Made by a program: the position numbers and the translations under genes. A model generated the notes under the pieces. The model saw only the letters and a list, made by a program, of their open reading frames with translations, was not told the origin of the DNA and ran no database searches. Positions 33,246 through 41,999 of a stretch of DNA of 64,000 bases are shown piece by piece (position 1 is the first letter of the stretch; each line of letters opens with the position of its first letter). The stretch comes from Candidatus Enterovibrio altilux (lineage in GTDB: Bacteria > Pseudomonadota > Gammaproteobacteria > Enterobacterales > Vibrionaceae): the NCBI RefSeq assembly GCF_002381345.1, contig NZ_CP020660.1:186001-250000 (forward strand), written 5' to 3'.

Positions 33246-33592
33246 AATAAATAAGTATACGACCCACATTTCTCGTCTTCCTTTTTTGAAAATTTATCAT
33301 GATACAACCATGCAATTGATCATATATTACATAGCTTGTATTTTATACTATATATTTATTTTTTGAAATGATTATTATGGTTATTATTGGTATTTTTGTT
33401 GATAAATAAGGACTTTGTTCCTTGATTTAGGAAACAAAGCTCTGTGAATGCATTACCTTGTGAATTTTAGCTATATTTTATTCTCGATAGAGATATTATC
33501 ATACTTAAAATAGCAAAGCATTGAACACATGACCGGAAAACAGAAACATTATGCGGGGTTCAATCTTATGTGTACATAAATAGAATTACTGC
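33246..33592. other. Spacer upstream of motY
   Basis: No gene recognised. It contains only the 31-base terminal-repeat relic at 33410-33440 and leads to the sigma-28 promoter. Confidence 0.4.
33410..33440. repeat. Palindromic relic of IS5 terminal repeats
   Basis: A GGACTTTGTTC-like tip is followed directly by TTGATTTAGGAAACAAAGCT, so two opposed terminal repeats meet with no element between them. It could be the scar of a deletion inside an IS5 copy. Confidence 0.6.
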
Positions 33593-33619
33593 TAAAGATG
33601 TACCTTTCTTTTCCGATAT
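33593..33619 (+). promoter_or_regulatory. Sigma-28 (FliA) promoter of motY
   Basis: TAAA at 33593-33596, a spacer of exactly 15 bases, and TCCGATAT at 33612-33619 match the sigma-28 consensus TAAA-N15-GCCGATAA at all four -35 bases and six of eight -10 bases. It lies about 47 bases upstream of the motY ATG. motY is known to be a late flagellar gene in vibrios. Confidence 0.72.
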
Positions 33620-33665
33620 ACTCAGTAATCATGCAACCTAATCAGGCACAGGACATCTCCCTGCT

Positions 33666-34553
33666 ATGATGCTAGCCAAGCATTTAACTCTGTTATCGGT
33701 CAGTATTGCAGTCAGCATACTGCCTTCAACTGCAAATACGACGAAGTTGTACGGTACCAAACCAACAGAGTCGGTGTGGCAAGTGACAATTGATACGCCT
33801 GTTAAGTGTCGAGTTGAGCATATGATCCTAAACTTTGGTAATGCGATGTTCACATCGCGAGCGAATAAAAAAATTAATCTTGATCTTGAATTAGAAATGC
33901 AGCGTCCTATGGGTCAAATAGAAGATGTCGCGTTACTTTCTATGCCTGCTGCTTGGATGCCGGGTGAATCTGCTGAATACATTGATCGCTTGCACTTTTA
34001 TAAGCAATTTAATGGTTATGTTGATGGCCAAACAGCTTGGAGCATACTTGCTGTATTAGAAGATGGACGCTTTCCAACGTTCAGTTTTCGAGAATGGCAA
34101 AATAGAGAGAAGCGTTTAAATGTGGCCCTCTCTCCTGTTTCGTTTCAACAGTCTTATAATGAATTTAACAGCTGCATAAATCGTTTATTAAAGTACTCTT
34201 TTGAAGACATTGCTTTTACTACGCTCCATTATAATAAAAATGGGGATACGCTAAACCAATCGTCAATAATTAAATTGGCTCAAATTGCCGAGTTTATTCG
34301 GTATAGTCCTGATATTAATTTGGTATTTTTTGCAACTTATACAGATAATCATGGTGCGAAAGCAGACAATCAACGCATTTCGGAAAGACGAGCGGAAGAA
34401 CTTAAAGACTATTTTGTGGAACTTGGCTTACCTAAGGATAGGATTGGCGTCGAAGCATTTGGGGAGCGCCGTCCTATTGCAGAAAACGAAAGCCCAATTG
34501 GGCGCAATAAAAACCGACGGATTGTGATTTCTCTTGGCCGTTCTATTACCTAA
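33666..34553 (+). CDS. motY: Sodium-type flagellar motor protein MotY
   Basis: Forms the T ring with MotX beneath the LP ring and anchors the PomA-PomB stator of the polar flagellum. The protein is 295 aa. An N-terminal signal peptide (about 1-24) is followed by the MotY-N domain (residues 25-170: QRPMGQ, SMPAAWMPG, FKQFNGY-like HFYKQFNGYVDGQTAW). The C-terminal OmpA-like peptidoglycan-binding domain follows (LAQIAEFIR, ISERRAEELKDYFVELGLP, FGERRPIA, GRNKNRRIVISL). All key blocks are present. Two consecutive ATGs make the exact start uncertain by one codon. The intact gene with its promoter suggests that motility has been kept at some stage of life. Confidence 0.95.
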   Translation: MMLAKHLTLLSVSIAVSILPSTANTTKLYGTKPTESVWQVTIDTPVKCRVEHMILNFGNAMFTSRANKKINLDLELEMQRPMGQIEDVALLSMPAAWMPGESAEYIDRLHFYKQFNGYVDGQTAWSILAVLEDGRFPTFSFREWQNREKRLNVALSPVSFQQSYNEFNSCINRLLKYSFEDIAFTTLHYNKNGDTLNQSSIIKLAQIAEFIRYSPDINLVFFATYTDNHGAKADNQRISERRAEELKDYFVELGLPKDRIGVEAFGERRPIAENESPIGRNKNRRIVISLGRSIT

Positions 34554-34568
34554 AGTTACATTACATGA

Positions 34569-35554
34569 AGCTTTGTTTCCTAATTCGAGTTAAGATAACA
34601 CATCTCAACATGATTAACGACTAAATAATCGCTTTTATCATGCCGTAGACTTCGTTAATTTAAGCATTATGATTTTTTAAGCTCAATGTCTCTTTTAGTA
34701 GCCTTTTGATCCTAAATATTGCCATCTCTGGTAAGGAATATTTATGGTAAGCATATCTCGTTTTTCAATGCTGATTGGAATCGTATAACTTCTGATAACT
34801 GACCGCTAAATTACGCGTATGACTTCGTTCCCAAAAAGTTACTCCTTTTCTTAGTGGTATAAGTGGAACTGCTAGTTTAATACGAATGGTGTTGTAAGCA
34901 TCATCAGCTGATATTGCATTGATTTTTCCGCAGGTCTGTTTGAGTAAGTCAGGTAGAACTTCACAGTCAGTCACATTTGATGCGCTTAACTTAGCAGCCA
35001 TAATTTCATGCGTATTTATATCTCCAGCTAAATTTAATTGGCGCCAGACTCTTCGTTTCTCACCAGTACCATGTATTTTTACTTTTCCTTCACTATAGGT
35101 TTTTGAGCCCAGTAGAATCAATGGCTAAGTGCTGTATGCTTCCTTTATTCTTCTTCTTGAATGTGACGTTAACCGTTTTGGCTCGCTTGCTAATGCATGA
35201 ATAATGAGGCATGACAACGGCAGTTGCGCAAGTTTGAAAACAAAATTAATGAATCCTCGCAGACCTCTCAATAGCATTGAAAATACGCACTTAACCATGA
35301 GGGCCATCGTAATGGCTAAGTCGCTAAATAAACGAGATCTTCCATGATGACTCTACTTATCTATGATTCCATAGCTGAATATCTTCTTTATCAATCCAAA
35401 ATGTTAGTGAGCCACGATTAATTAAAGCTTGATGATAGTGCTTCCAGTTAGTTGTCTTGTGGCGAATATTGTTCATAGACCTGAATATTTAAGTGAGCCT
35501 AACTGTTTAAAGTGTTGATTGGAAATTGAGTTCCTTTATTTAGAAAATAAATCC
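34569..35554 (-). mobile_element. Decayed IS5-family copy
   Basis: Minus strand with both ends (GCTTTGTTTCCTAATTCGAG and TTTAGAAAATAAATCC). This copy keeps AGA at the codon that is TGA in several others (KRRVWRQLN). It has the longest surviving transposase piece, 118 codons, but is still broken. Confidence 0.88.
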
Positions 35555-35778
35555 AATTCTCACAAATATTCCCTAGCAGAGACAGCAATGCTTCGAGTCA
35601 AAAAATTGCTGGTAGGAAAATTGAGCCTAATGAATCACACAAATCAGATTAGTGAAACCTATGCCATAATAAAAGCATTCAATAAGCTGATAGGGTTAGG
35701 TATGCCTAAAACAAAAGCGATTGCTTAATCGTTAATTATGTTACGATTTGCTATCTGCATTCAAATGAGGAAACAAAG
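35555..35778 (+). mobile_element. IS5 3' fragment starting at the internal GGTTACC site
   Basis: Plus-strand last fifth, joined to the left end of the preceding inverted copy at the same internal position as at 29737 and 41999 (here mutated to AATTCTC). The right end ATGAGGAAACAAAG closes at 35778. Confidence 0.8.
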
Positions 35779-35850
35779 TATTTTACGATGACAAATATTT
35801 GAATCACAGTATACTATGTTGAGTTTGATTAATGAAAATAGAGATCATTG

Positions 35851-36006
35851 ATGAATAATATACCAACGCTAACACACAGTGAGCAACAGGAGGCCACTGA
35901 TCGCATCCATGCATTAATGGCAAAAGGTATGAGTAGTGGTGAAGCGATAATGATCGTTGCAAATGACATTCGTCTGCGTGAAGCGCCAAAAAACAATGCT
36001 TCATGA
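35851..36006 (+). CDS. yoaH: UPF0181 family protein YoaH
   Basis: A 51-residue open frame begins MNNIPTLTHSEQQEATDRIH and continues with ALMAKGMSSGEAIMIVANDI. This is the YoaH/UPF0181 pattern (LTHEQQQ.A..RI..LM..GMSSG.AI..VA..IR). Function unknown. Length is normal for the vibrio members. The gene is wedged between two IS5 right ends that share a 27-base identical stretch in direct orientation (35749-35776 region and 36009-36036 region). The stop codon lies directly at the start of the second copy, so the native C-terminus may have been changed by the insertion. Confidence 0.78.
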   Translation: MNNIPTLTHSEQQEATDRIHALMAKGMSSGEAIMIVANDIRLREAPKNNAS

Positions 36007-36613
36007 ATTTTGCTATCTGCATTCAAATGAGGAAACAGAACCCATTGTTAATCACATTTTATGAACTTCACGCAGTAGCAATGATTTCATGCGTATTTAT
36101 ATCTGCCGTTAAATATAAATTGCGCCAAATTCAACGTATACTGTCAGGATCGTACTTTTTACTTTTTAATAGAATCAATAGCTAAGTACTGGATGGGGCT
36201 CCTTTAGTCTTCGTATTAAACGCACTGTAACCGCTTTAGTTCGCTTGCTAATGCATGAATAGTAAGGGCATGACAACGGCAGTTGAATAAATTTAAAAAT
36301 AAAATTTATGAATTATTGCAGATCCCTTCAGTACCATTGCAAATGCGCATTTTACAATGCTACCGATTGTAAAGGCTAAGTCACTAAATAAACTAGGTTT
36401 CCTACGATTACCCTGTGTAATTTAATTCCATAACTGAATGACTTTTTTATCACTCCGGAATGTTAGTAAGCCACGATTCATTAAAGCTTTATTATACTGC
36501 TTCCCATTGGTTGTTTTGTCGCGTCGTTTGTCTATAGGCTTGAATATGCAAATGAATCTAGCTGTTTAAAACGTAGATTAATAATTGAGCTCCCTGATTT
36601 AAGAAACAAAACC
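36007..36613 (-). mobile_element. IS5 right tip joined to an inverted 5' half
   Basis: 36007-36042 is a plus-strand right tip; 36043-36613 is a minus-strand 5' half ending GATTTAAGAAACAAAACC. An in-frame TGA follows the KR-equivalent codon near 36105. Confidence 0.8.
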
Positions 36614-36841
36614 ATTTTTATCTATGCATTAACAGCTATCACATGAGTGTTGGCAGTTATGATTCATGAATCTCCAGTGTGCATCCAAAATTTGTATTGT
36701 TTAAATACATTCACCAATATTCGCTAACATTAATACTGAAACACAGTGAATCATGCAAGACTACATTTTACCTTTCTTCATCAAACTGTTACTCTGAAAC
36801 ACTACTTCAATGAGTTTTGGCTTTGTTTAAGGAGAATCAAG

Positions 36842-37564
36842 ATGTCTACAGCTTACCTTTATCCGCACTCTTTAAAATGTCTTCTGATCACCGGCGCTAA
36901 TCGAGGCATTGGTTTAGCGCTGACTCAGTTATATTTAAATGCAGGCTGGCAGGTAGATGCATGTTGTCGCAGCCCAGAAAAAGCATCCGATCTTAATGCC
37001 TTAACCACGCAATTCAAGACCCTCAATATCTATGATCTAGATATCACAGATTATACTGCGGTGAATGTGCTTTCAGCCAAACTCTTCTCACGAAAGTTTA
37101 ACCTTATTATCAGCAACGCTGGATATCATGGGCCAAAAAGCTATAAATTTGGTAATGTAAGCGTAAGTGAATGGCGGAAGGTGCTGGAAATTAATACCAT
37201 CGCACCGCTTAAAATAGCTGAAGCTTTTTATTCTCAATTGCTGGCCGGTACACCCAGCATTTATGTCGCGCTATCATCGAAAGTTGGTAGCATAACTGAT
37301 AATATCTCAGGCGGAGGTTACATTTACCGATCATCAAAAGCTGCGTTAAATGCCATAGTCAAAAGTCTCTCCATCGACCTTGCTCCACAAGGTGTTATCT
37401 CGGTCGTCCTACACCCTGGCTGGGTCAAAACAGAGATGGGTGGTCCACATGCCTTAATATCAACGAGCACAAGCGCACGAGGCTTGTTTGATGTAATAGC
37501 AACATTGAAGCAAGAGGATAGCGGAAAATTTTTGAACTATGATGGACAGATGTTGCCTTGGTAA
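36842..37564 (+). CDS. Short-chain dehydrogenase/reductase
   Basis: The protein is 240 aa from ATG 36842, chosen because AAGGAG lies 8-13 bases upstream and an in-frame extension to 36746 lacks homology-like features. The cofactor loop is TGANRGIG (about residues 18-25), the structural motif NAG is present in ISNAGYHGP, and the catalytic residues are Ser of ALSSKVGS and Tyr/Lys of YRSSK. It resembles CsgA/sniffer-type SDRs that favour NADP. Substrate unknown. The Shine-Dalgarno site follows GGCTTTGTTT, equal to an IS5 terminal repeat tip, so an IS end may have donated part of the leader. The stop lies only four bases before IS6 copy A. Confidence 0.85.
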   Translation: MSTAYLYPHSLKCLLITGANRGIGLALTQLYLNAGWQVDACCRSPEKASDLNALTTQFKTLNIYDLDITDYTAVNVLSAKLFSRKFNLIISNAGYHGPKSYKFGNVSVSEWRKVLEINTIAPLKIAEAFYSQLLAGTPSIYVALSSKVGSITDNISGGGYIYRSSKAALNAIVKSLSIDLAPQGVISVVLHPGWVKTEMGGPHALISTSTSARGLFDVIATLKQEDSGKFLNYDGQMLPW

Positions 37565-37567
37565 CAA

Positions 37568-38428
37568 GGGGCTGCTGCAACTAATTATAGGATGCAGATC
37601 TACCCAGTAATGGGCTTAACGATTACTGATAAATCACCTCAACATTGAAGAGACGATTCATGAAGGCGGATCTCTCCCGAATAAGAGTTTTACCCTCATC
37701 ATGACGTAACCAGAAATCAAACTGGCCTTTGTTCAACATACGCAGTGATTCGAATCCCTCGATGGTTGACCAGGCTCATTTTCGTATTTTAAAACCGCCG
37801 GAGCTGACAACGAGCTTCTTGATGGGGCGTGATCGGACTCGATACCATTATTGAGATACTTCACTTGCCGTTGCTCGACATCCGCTTGCAGTCGTCCCTC
37901 CTTCTTCAGGCGCGAGATAGCATGAGCATACGAGGAATGCTTGTCTGTGTTCAAGGTCTTAGGCGGAGTGTCTACATCATAGTATCTTAGACACCGTTTC
38001 AAGAACTGATAAGCCGTGCTTTTATTACATTTTGGGGGAAAAATAGCAGCCCAGTGTCTCACCTTGCTTATTGATAGCTCGATACAGATAATGCCATTTC
38101 CCTTTCACTTTGACGTAGGTTTCATCGAGCTGCCACGCAAAATCTGCTCGGATGAATTGATGGCGACGTAACTTCTTGCGCAATGCTGGGGCATATTCCA
38201 TGAACCAACGATAAATGGTCGAGCGGTTAACCGAAACCCCTCGCTCTGTCAGCATGTCGCTGCAGTTGGCGTAGCTCATTGGGGTCGAACCATACCAGCG
38301 CGGGCACCAAAGAATGATTTCAGGAGCAAAATATTTCCATTTGACTGCGAGATTGATCATTGAGTCACTAGATCAGAAAAGACAGAACTAAATTCTGTGT
38401 CTTGGTTGATTTTTTTGCAACAAAGCCC
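37568..38428 (-). mobile_element. IS6-family element, copy A
   Basis: About 860 bases with terminal repeats GGGGCTGCTGCAA (left) and TTGCAACAAAGCCC (right). It holds one broken IS6-type transposase on the minus strand. Inverted relative to copy B at 38907-39779. No 8-base target duplication is visible. Confidence 0.87.
37624..38360 (-). pseudogene. IS6-family transposase, frameshifted (copy A)
   Basis: IS26-like DDE transposase. The first piece carries the helix-turn-helix (GVSVNRSTIYRWFMEYAPAL) and first Asp (WQLDETYVKVKGKWHYLYRA). The second piece carries LNTDKHSSYAHAI and NGIESDH. Frame is lost at a run of five C in the block CYFSPK (about 38032-38036), again at a one-base deletion near 37826, and a stop follows near 37787. 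Confidence 0.9.
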
Positions 38429-38578
38429 TCTAAACAACTAAAGTCACTTGAATATTTAAGTTTATAAACAAGTTTCACTACAAAACTATTAACTGGAAGC
38501 AGTATAATCAAGCTTTAATCAATTATGGTTCACTGACTTACTGGATTAATGAAGAAGCCATCCAGTTAGGGGCTGTTA
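38429..38578 (+). mobile_element. IS5 5' part, split by the IS6 pair
   Basis: Begins inside the left end (TCTAAACAACTAAAGTCAC) at the IS6 border and runs about 150 bases. The matching 3' part is at 39780-40099. Confidence 0.8.
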
Positions 38579-38906
38579 ATAGGAGACGGGTGAACAGTTA
38601 CCTTGGGGTATCAAGAAAAACTTTCTATCGTTATCATGAGTTAGTTTAAACTGGTTGGTGGTATTCATGCGCTGATTAATCAGACCTGCAGTGAACTACA
38701 TTTGCAAGATCACAACCTTTTGGGGGGTATATACTTTAATAAAGATCAAAGCATTTTATACATGTGGTAATTGGTCAGCACCTAACCTTTTCTGGTGGTT
38801 TTATTAACCAGCTTTATTTTAAAGCCCCATACTTTAAAAATTGGCATGGCCACTTTTGATGCATCTATACTTAATTGTAACAGTTTTTTCTGGTGAGCTA
38901 GTTCAA
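38579..38906 (+). mobile_element. Probable relic of another transposase gene (IS481-like)
   Basis: About 330 bases between the IS6 copies. One frame reads RRRVNSYLGVSRKTFYRYHE and a shifted frame GGIHALINQT. This fits the start of IS481-type transposases (a VSR-TFYRY helix-turn-helix followed by GG..ALI..). Too decayed for certainty; the remaining 200 bases match nothing I know. Confidence 0.4.
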
Positions 38907-39779
38907 GGGCTTTGTTGCAAAAAAATCAACCAAAACTCAGAATTTAATTCTGTCTTTTCTGATCTAGTGACTCAATGACCAATCTCGCAGTCAAATGGAA
39001 ACATTTTGCTCCTGAAATCATTCTTTGGTGCCTGCGCTGGTATGGTTCGACCCCAATGAGCTACGCCAACTGCAGCGACATGCTGACAGAGCGAGGGGTT
39101 TCGGTTAACCGCTCGACCATTTATCGTTGGTTCATGGAATATGCCCCCAGCATTACGCAAGAAGTTACGTCGCCATCAATTCATCCGAGCAAATTTTGCG
39201 TGGTAGCTCGATGAAACCTACGTCAAAGTGAAAGGGATATGGCATTATCTGTATCGAGCTATCAATAAGCAAGGTGAGACACTGGGCTGCTATTTCTCCC
39301 CCAAAATGTAATAAAAGCACGGCTTATCAGTTCTTGAAACGGTGTCTAAGATACTATGATGTAGACACTCCGCCTAAGACCTTGAACACAGACAAGCATT
39401 CCTCGTATGCTCATGCTATCTCGCGTCTGAAGAAGGAGGGACGACTGCAAGCGGATGTCGAGCAACGGCAAGTGAAGTATCTCAATAATGGTATCGAGTC
39501 CGATCACACTCCTATCAAGAAGCTCGTTGTCAGCTTCGGCAATTTTAAAATACGAAAGCGAGCCTGGTCAACCATCGAGGGATTCAAATCACTGCGAATG
39601 TTGAACAAAGGCCAGTTTGATTTCTGGTTACGTCATGATGAGGGTAAAACTCTTGTTCGGGAGAGATCCGCCTTCATGAATCGTCTCTTCAATGTTGAGG
39701 TGAGTTATCAGTAATCGTTAAGCCCATTACTGGGTAGATCTGCATCCTATAATTAGTTATAACAACCCCGAATTAAGTG
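38907..39779 (+). mobile_element. IS6-family element, copy B
   Basis: About 870 bases, beginning GGGCTTTGTTGCAAAA and ending TTATAACAACCCC. Nearly identical to copy A but inverted. The two copies bracket 478 bases. Confidence 0.87.
38975..39714 (+). pseudogene. IS6-family transposase, frameshifted (copy B)
   Basis: Same gene as in copy A. An extra C in the run after ATATG (39144-39149) shifts the frame just after WFMEYAP. The run of five C at about 39299-39303 shifts it again, as in copy A. The last third (MRHWAAISPPKCNKSTAYQF to the end, NVEVSYQ) is open and keeps the second Asp and the Glu. Confidence 0.9.
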
Positions 39780-40099
39780 CATTAGATGTGACTGACAGTA
39801 AAATGCAACTAACTTACTCAAGCAGACCCGTCTAAAAATCAGTGAAATATTCGGTACTAGTGCTTACGACACAAGACAATGTTACGAAACCATTCGTATT
39901 AAACGAGCGGTTCCAATAATCCCACCCAGAATAGGAGCAACTCTTTATCAAAGTCGGCAATATATCGATTAAAAAAACCAACAATATGAGAGAAAGATTA
40001 AATTAACTGGCAGGGCTAGATATGCCTAAAACAAAAGCTATTATTTAATAGTGAATCATGTTGAGGTTTACTATCTACATTAGAACTAGGAAACAAAGC
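39780..40099 (+). mobile_element. IS5 3' part, continuation of 38429-38578
   Basis: Resumes in the mid-transposase block (ELSALDVTDSK) at the IS6 border and ends CTAGGAAACAAAGC. The sequence missing between the two parts indicates a deletion or separate events at the IS6 insertion. Confidence 0.8.
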
Positions 40100-40228
40100 T
40101 TATTTTAGCTATAAAAATTTACAGATTAACCTAATAGCTTACTTTGTTACTCCTTAAAAATAAGATGGTGCTTTTTCTTCTAATTATACTTTATTTTTTA
40201 CTTGAAAACTCAGGATTAATGGCACTAC

Positions 40229-41125
40229 ATGAACAATAAAAATCAAAGAACAAACATCATAGCTATTGGTGGTGGGCACGGCTTAGGCCGCATGCTTTCT
40301 GCGCTTAATGAATGCGGAGATCAGGTTACAGGTATTGTCACCACAACCGATAATGGTGGTTCAACGGGTCGAATTCGAGCCTGTCAGGATTGTATCGCTT
40401 GGGGGGATACCCGTAACTGTCTTAACCAATTAATAACAGAACCTTCTATCGGTTCAATGATTTTTGAATATCGTTTTAAAGGAAATAGCGAACTAAATGG
40501 CCATAATTTAGGTAATTTAATGTTAACCGCATTAGATAACATGTCTATTCGCCCTCTAGAAGCGATCAACCTGATTCGTAATATGCTTAACGTATCCACA
40601 CATATCATTCCTATGTCTGAATATCCCGCTGATTTAATAGCACAAACTCATGCAGGACAAATAATATCAGGTGAAACTAACATTGATAATCTCAAAGAAC
40701 CTCCAGCACTACTCATGCTAAAACCTATCGTACCCGCGACCAAAGAAGCCATACAAGCAATTAATGATGCAAAATTGGTTATTCTCGGACCAGGCAGTTT
40801 TTTAACCAGCGTAATGCCTCCCCTTTTACTTCCTGAAATCAATCGAGCACTTGAATGCACACCGGCAAGAATAATCTTTGTACGGAATTTAAGTAAAGAA
40901 GCTGGTCCTGCAAAAAAAATGACGCTGAGCACCATATTAAAATGGTGTGAACGTTCCATGGGCGGAAGAAAAATTAACTTAGTTTTAGGGCCAGACAACG
41001 ACGAAACCATCGAAGAAGTCTATCAACAAGTATCTGTGGATTTAGCATCCGTAAGCCACCAGTGGCGGCATGACCGTGATAAGCTTTCGCAAGCAATCAA
41101 AGAGATCCTACTAGGTGATGAATAA
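40229..41125 (+). CDS. yvcK: YvcK/CofD-like gluconeogenesis factor
   Basis: The protein is 298 aa. It shows the nucleotide-type loop IAIGGGHGLGRMLSAL, TTDNGGSTGRIR, WGDTRNCLNQL, FEYRFKGN-ELNGHNLGNLML and LGPGSFLTSVMPPLL, all characteristic of YvcK (YbhK in E. coli). In Bacillus the family is needed for growth on gluconeogenic substrates and for normal cell shape; the reaction is unresolved. In vibrios the gene lies between luxU (convergent) and moaA (divergent). A luxU relic is indeed found converging at 41166, while moaA is absent upstream. Confidence 0.92.
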   Translation: MNNKNQRTNIIAIGGGHGLGRMLSALNECGDQVTGIVTTTDNGGSTGRIRACQDCIAWGDTRNCLNQLITEPSIGSMIFEYRFKGNSELNGHNLGNLMLTALDNMSIRPLEAINLIRNMLNVSTHIIPMSEYPADLIAQTHAGQIISGETNIDNLKEPPALLMLKPIVPATKEAIQAINDAKLVILGPGSFLTSVMPPLLLPEINRALECTPARIIFVRNLSKEAGPAKKMTLSTILKWCERSMGGRKINLVLGPDNDETIEEVYQQVSVDLASVSHQWRHDRDKLSQAIKEILLGDE

Positions 41126-41165
41126 CACTTAACTGTTAGTCACCAATTCATCTTTCGAATTATGT

Positions 41166-41400
41166 TTAATAATTAAATAAATCGCTCTGACTAGTTAACG
41201 CTTTGTATTCAGAAGTCGTACGCTGCTGCATAGACATTAGATATAAAAGTTGCGCATGTACCCATGCTTTTTATCTAAATTTTCCATGTCCCACATTTTT
41301 AAGTCAGTTCTGCCAATTCATCTGTACCAAAATTGGCAATACTATTTTTAATCGCATAACTAATTTCACAAACCTAGCTCGCACTTTGTCTTCCTACGAA
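41166..41400 (-). pseudogene. luxU: Relic of luxU (quorum-sensing phosphotransferase)
   Basis: On the minus strand one frame reads EISYAIKNSIANFG then TDELAEL, which aligns with the HPt site of LuxU (EISHALKSSAASFG then ADRLCER). The phospho-accepting histidine is replaced by tyrosine (TAT). A stop and a frameshift follow; another frame then continues to a TAA at 41166-41168 with QQRTTSEYKAL near the end. The N-terminal half is removed by the IS5 fragment that starts near 41403. The position fits vibrio synteny: luxU converges on the yvcK/ybhK gene. luxO is not in the window. LuxU relays phosphate from quorum-sensing kinases to LuxO. Confidence 0.65.
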
Positions 41401-41402
41401 CT

Positions 41403-41658
41403 GGTCACAATAATAGCTAAACTCCTCACTAAATAAACAAAGTTTTTCGCGATGACCTCGCTTAGTCTAGTTCCATAGATGAATGGCTTCTTCATCACTC
41501 CAGAATGTTAGTTAGCCACGATTGATTAAAGCTTAATCACACTACTCTTCGTTGGTTTTTTCATAGCGAAACTTAAGCATAAATTTGAATATTTAAGCGA
41601 AGCTAACTGTTTAAAACGTAGATTAATAATCTAGTTCCCTTATTTAGGAAACAAAACC
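41403..41658 (-). mobile_element. IS5 5' fragment
   Basis: Minus-strand first quarter, ending TTATTTAGGAAACAAAACC at the left end. It truncates the luxU relic. Confidence 0.8.
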
Positions 41659-41790
41659 TATTTTCTATGGAATGATTATTCTAGTTCTTATCGATGGCAA
41701 GTGTAGTTCTGATCATGTGTTCATTTATTTAACGTAGATTAACTGTTGTGGCTACCATTAACGTTAAGTACCATTTTGTCAGCAGGTAAA

Positions 41791-41999
41791 AGCTTTTTTC
41801 CCTAATGCAAGCTCAGATAGCAAATCTCCACATGATTCACGGTGAAACAATAGCTTTCATGTTAGGCATACCTAGTCTTGTCAGCTTATTTAACGCTTTT
41901 ATCATGGCATAGATTTAGCTAATCTAAGTTGTGTGATTTCTTAAACTCAATGCTCCTACCAGTAGTTTGAGATTCAAAATATTATCGTTTATGGTAACC
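41791..41999 (-). mobile_element. IS5 3' fragment, inverted
   Basis: Right end AGCTTTTTTCCCTAATGC through to the internal position ATGGTAACC at 41991-41999, where it joins the left end of the next copy. The same junction is seen at 29737. Confidence 0.8.

Noticed and set aside
34765-35121. 118-codon minus-strand frame
   Set aside because: Longest surviving transposase fragment of a decayed IS5 copy; it lacks start context and both ends of the protein.
37568-39779. Composite IS6 transposon carrying a cargo gene
   Set aside because: The 478 bases between the two copies hold only decayed IS5 and IS481-like sequence, no cargo, and no target duplication is visible.
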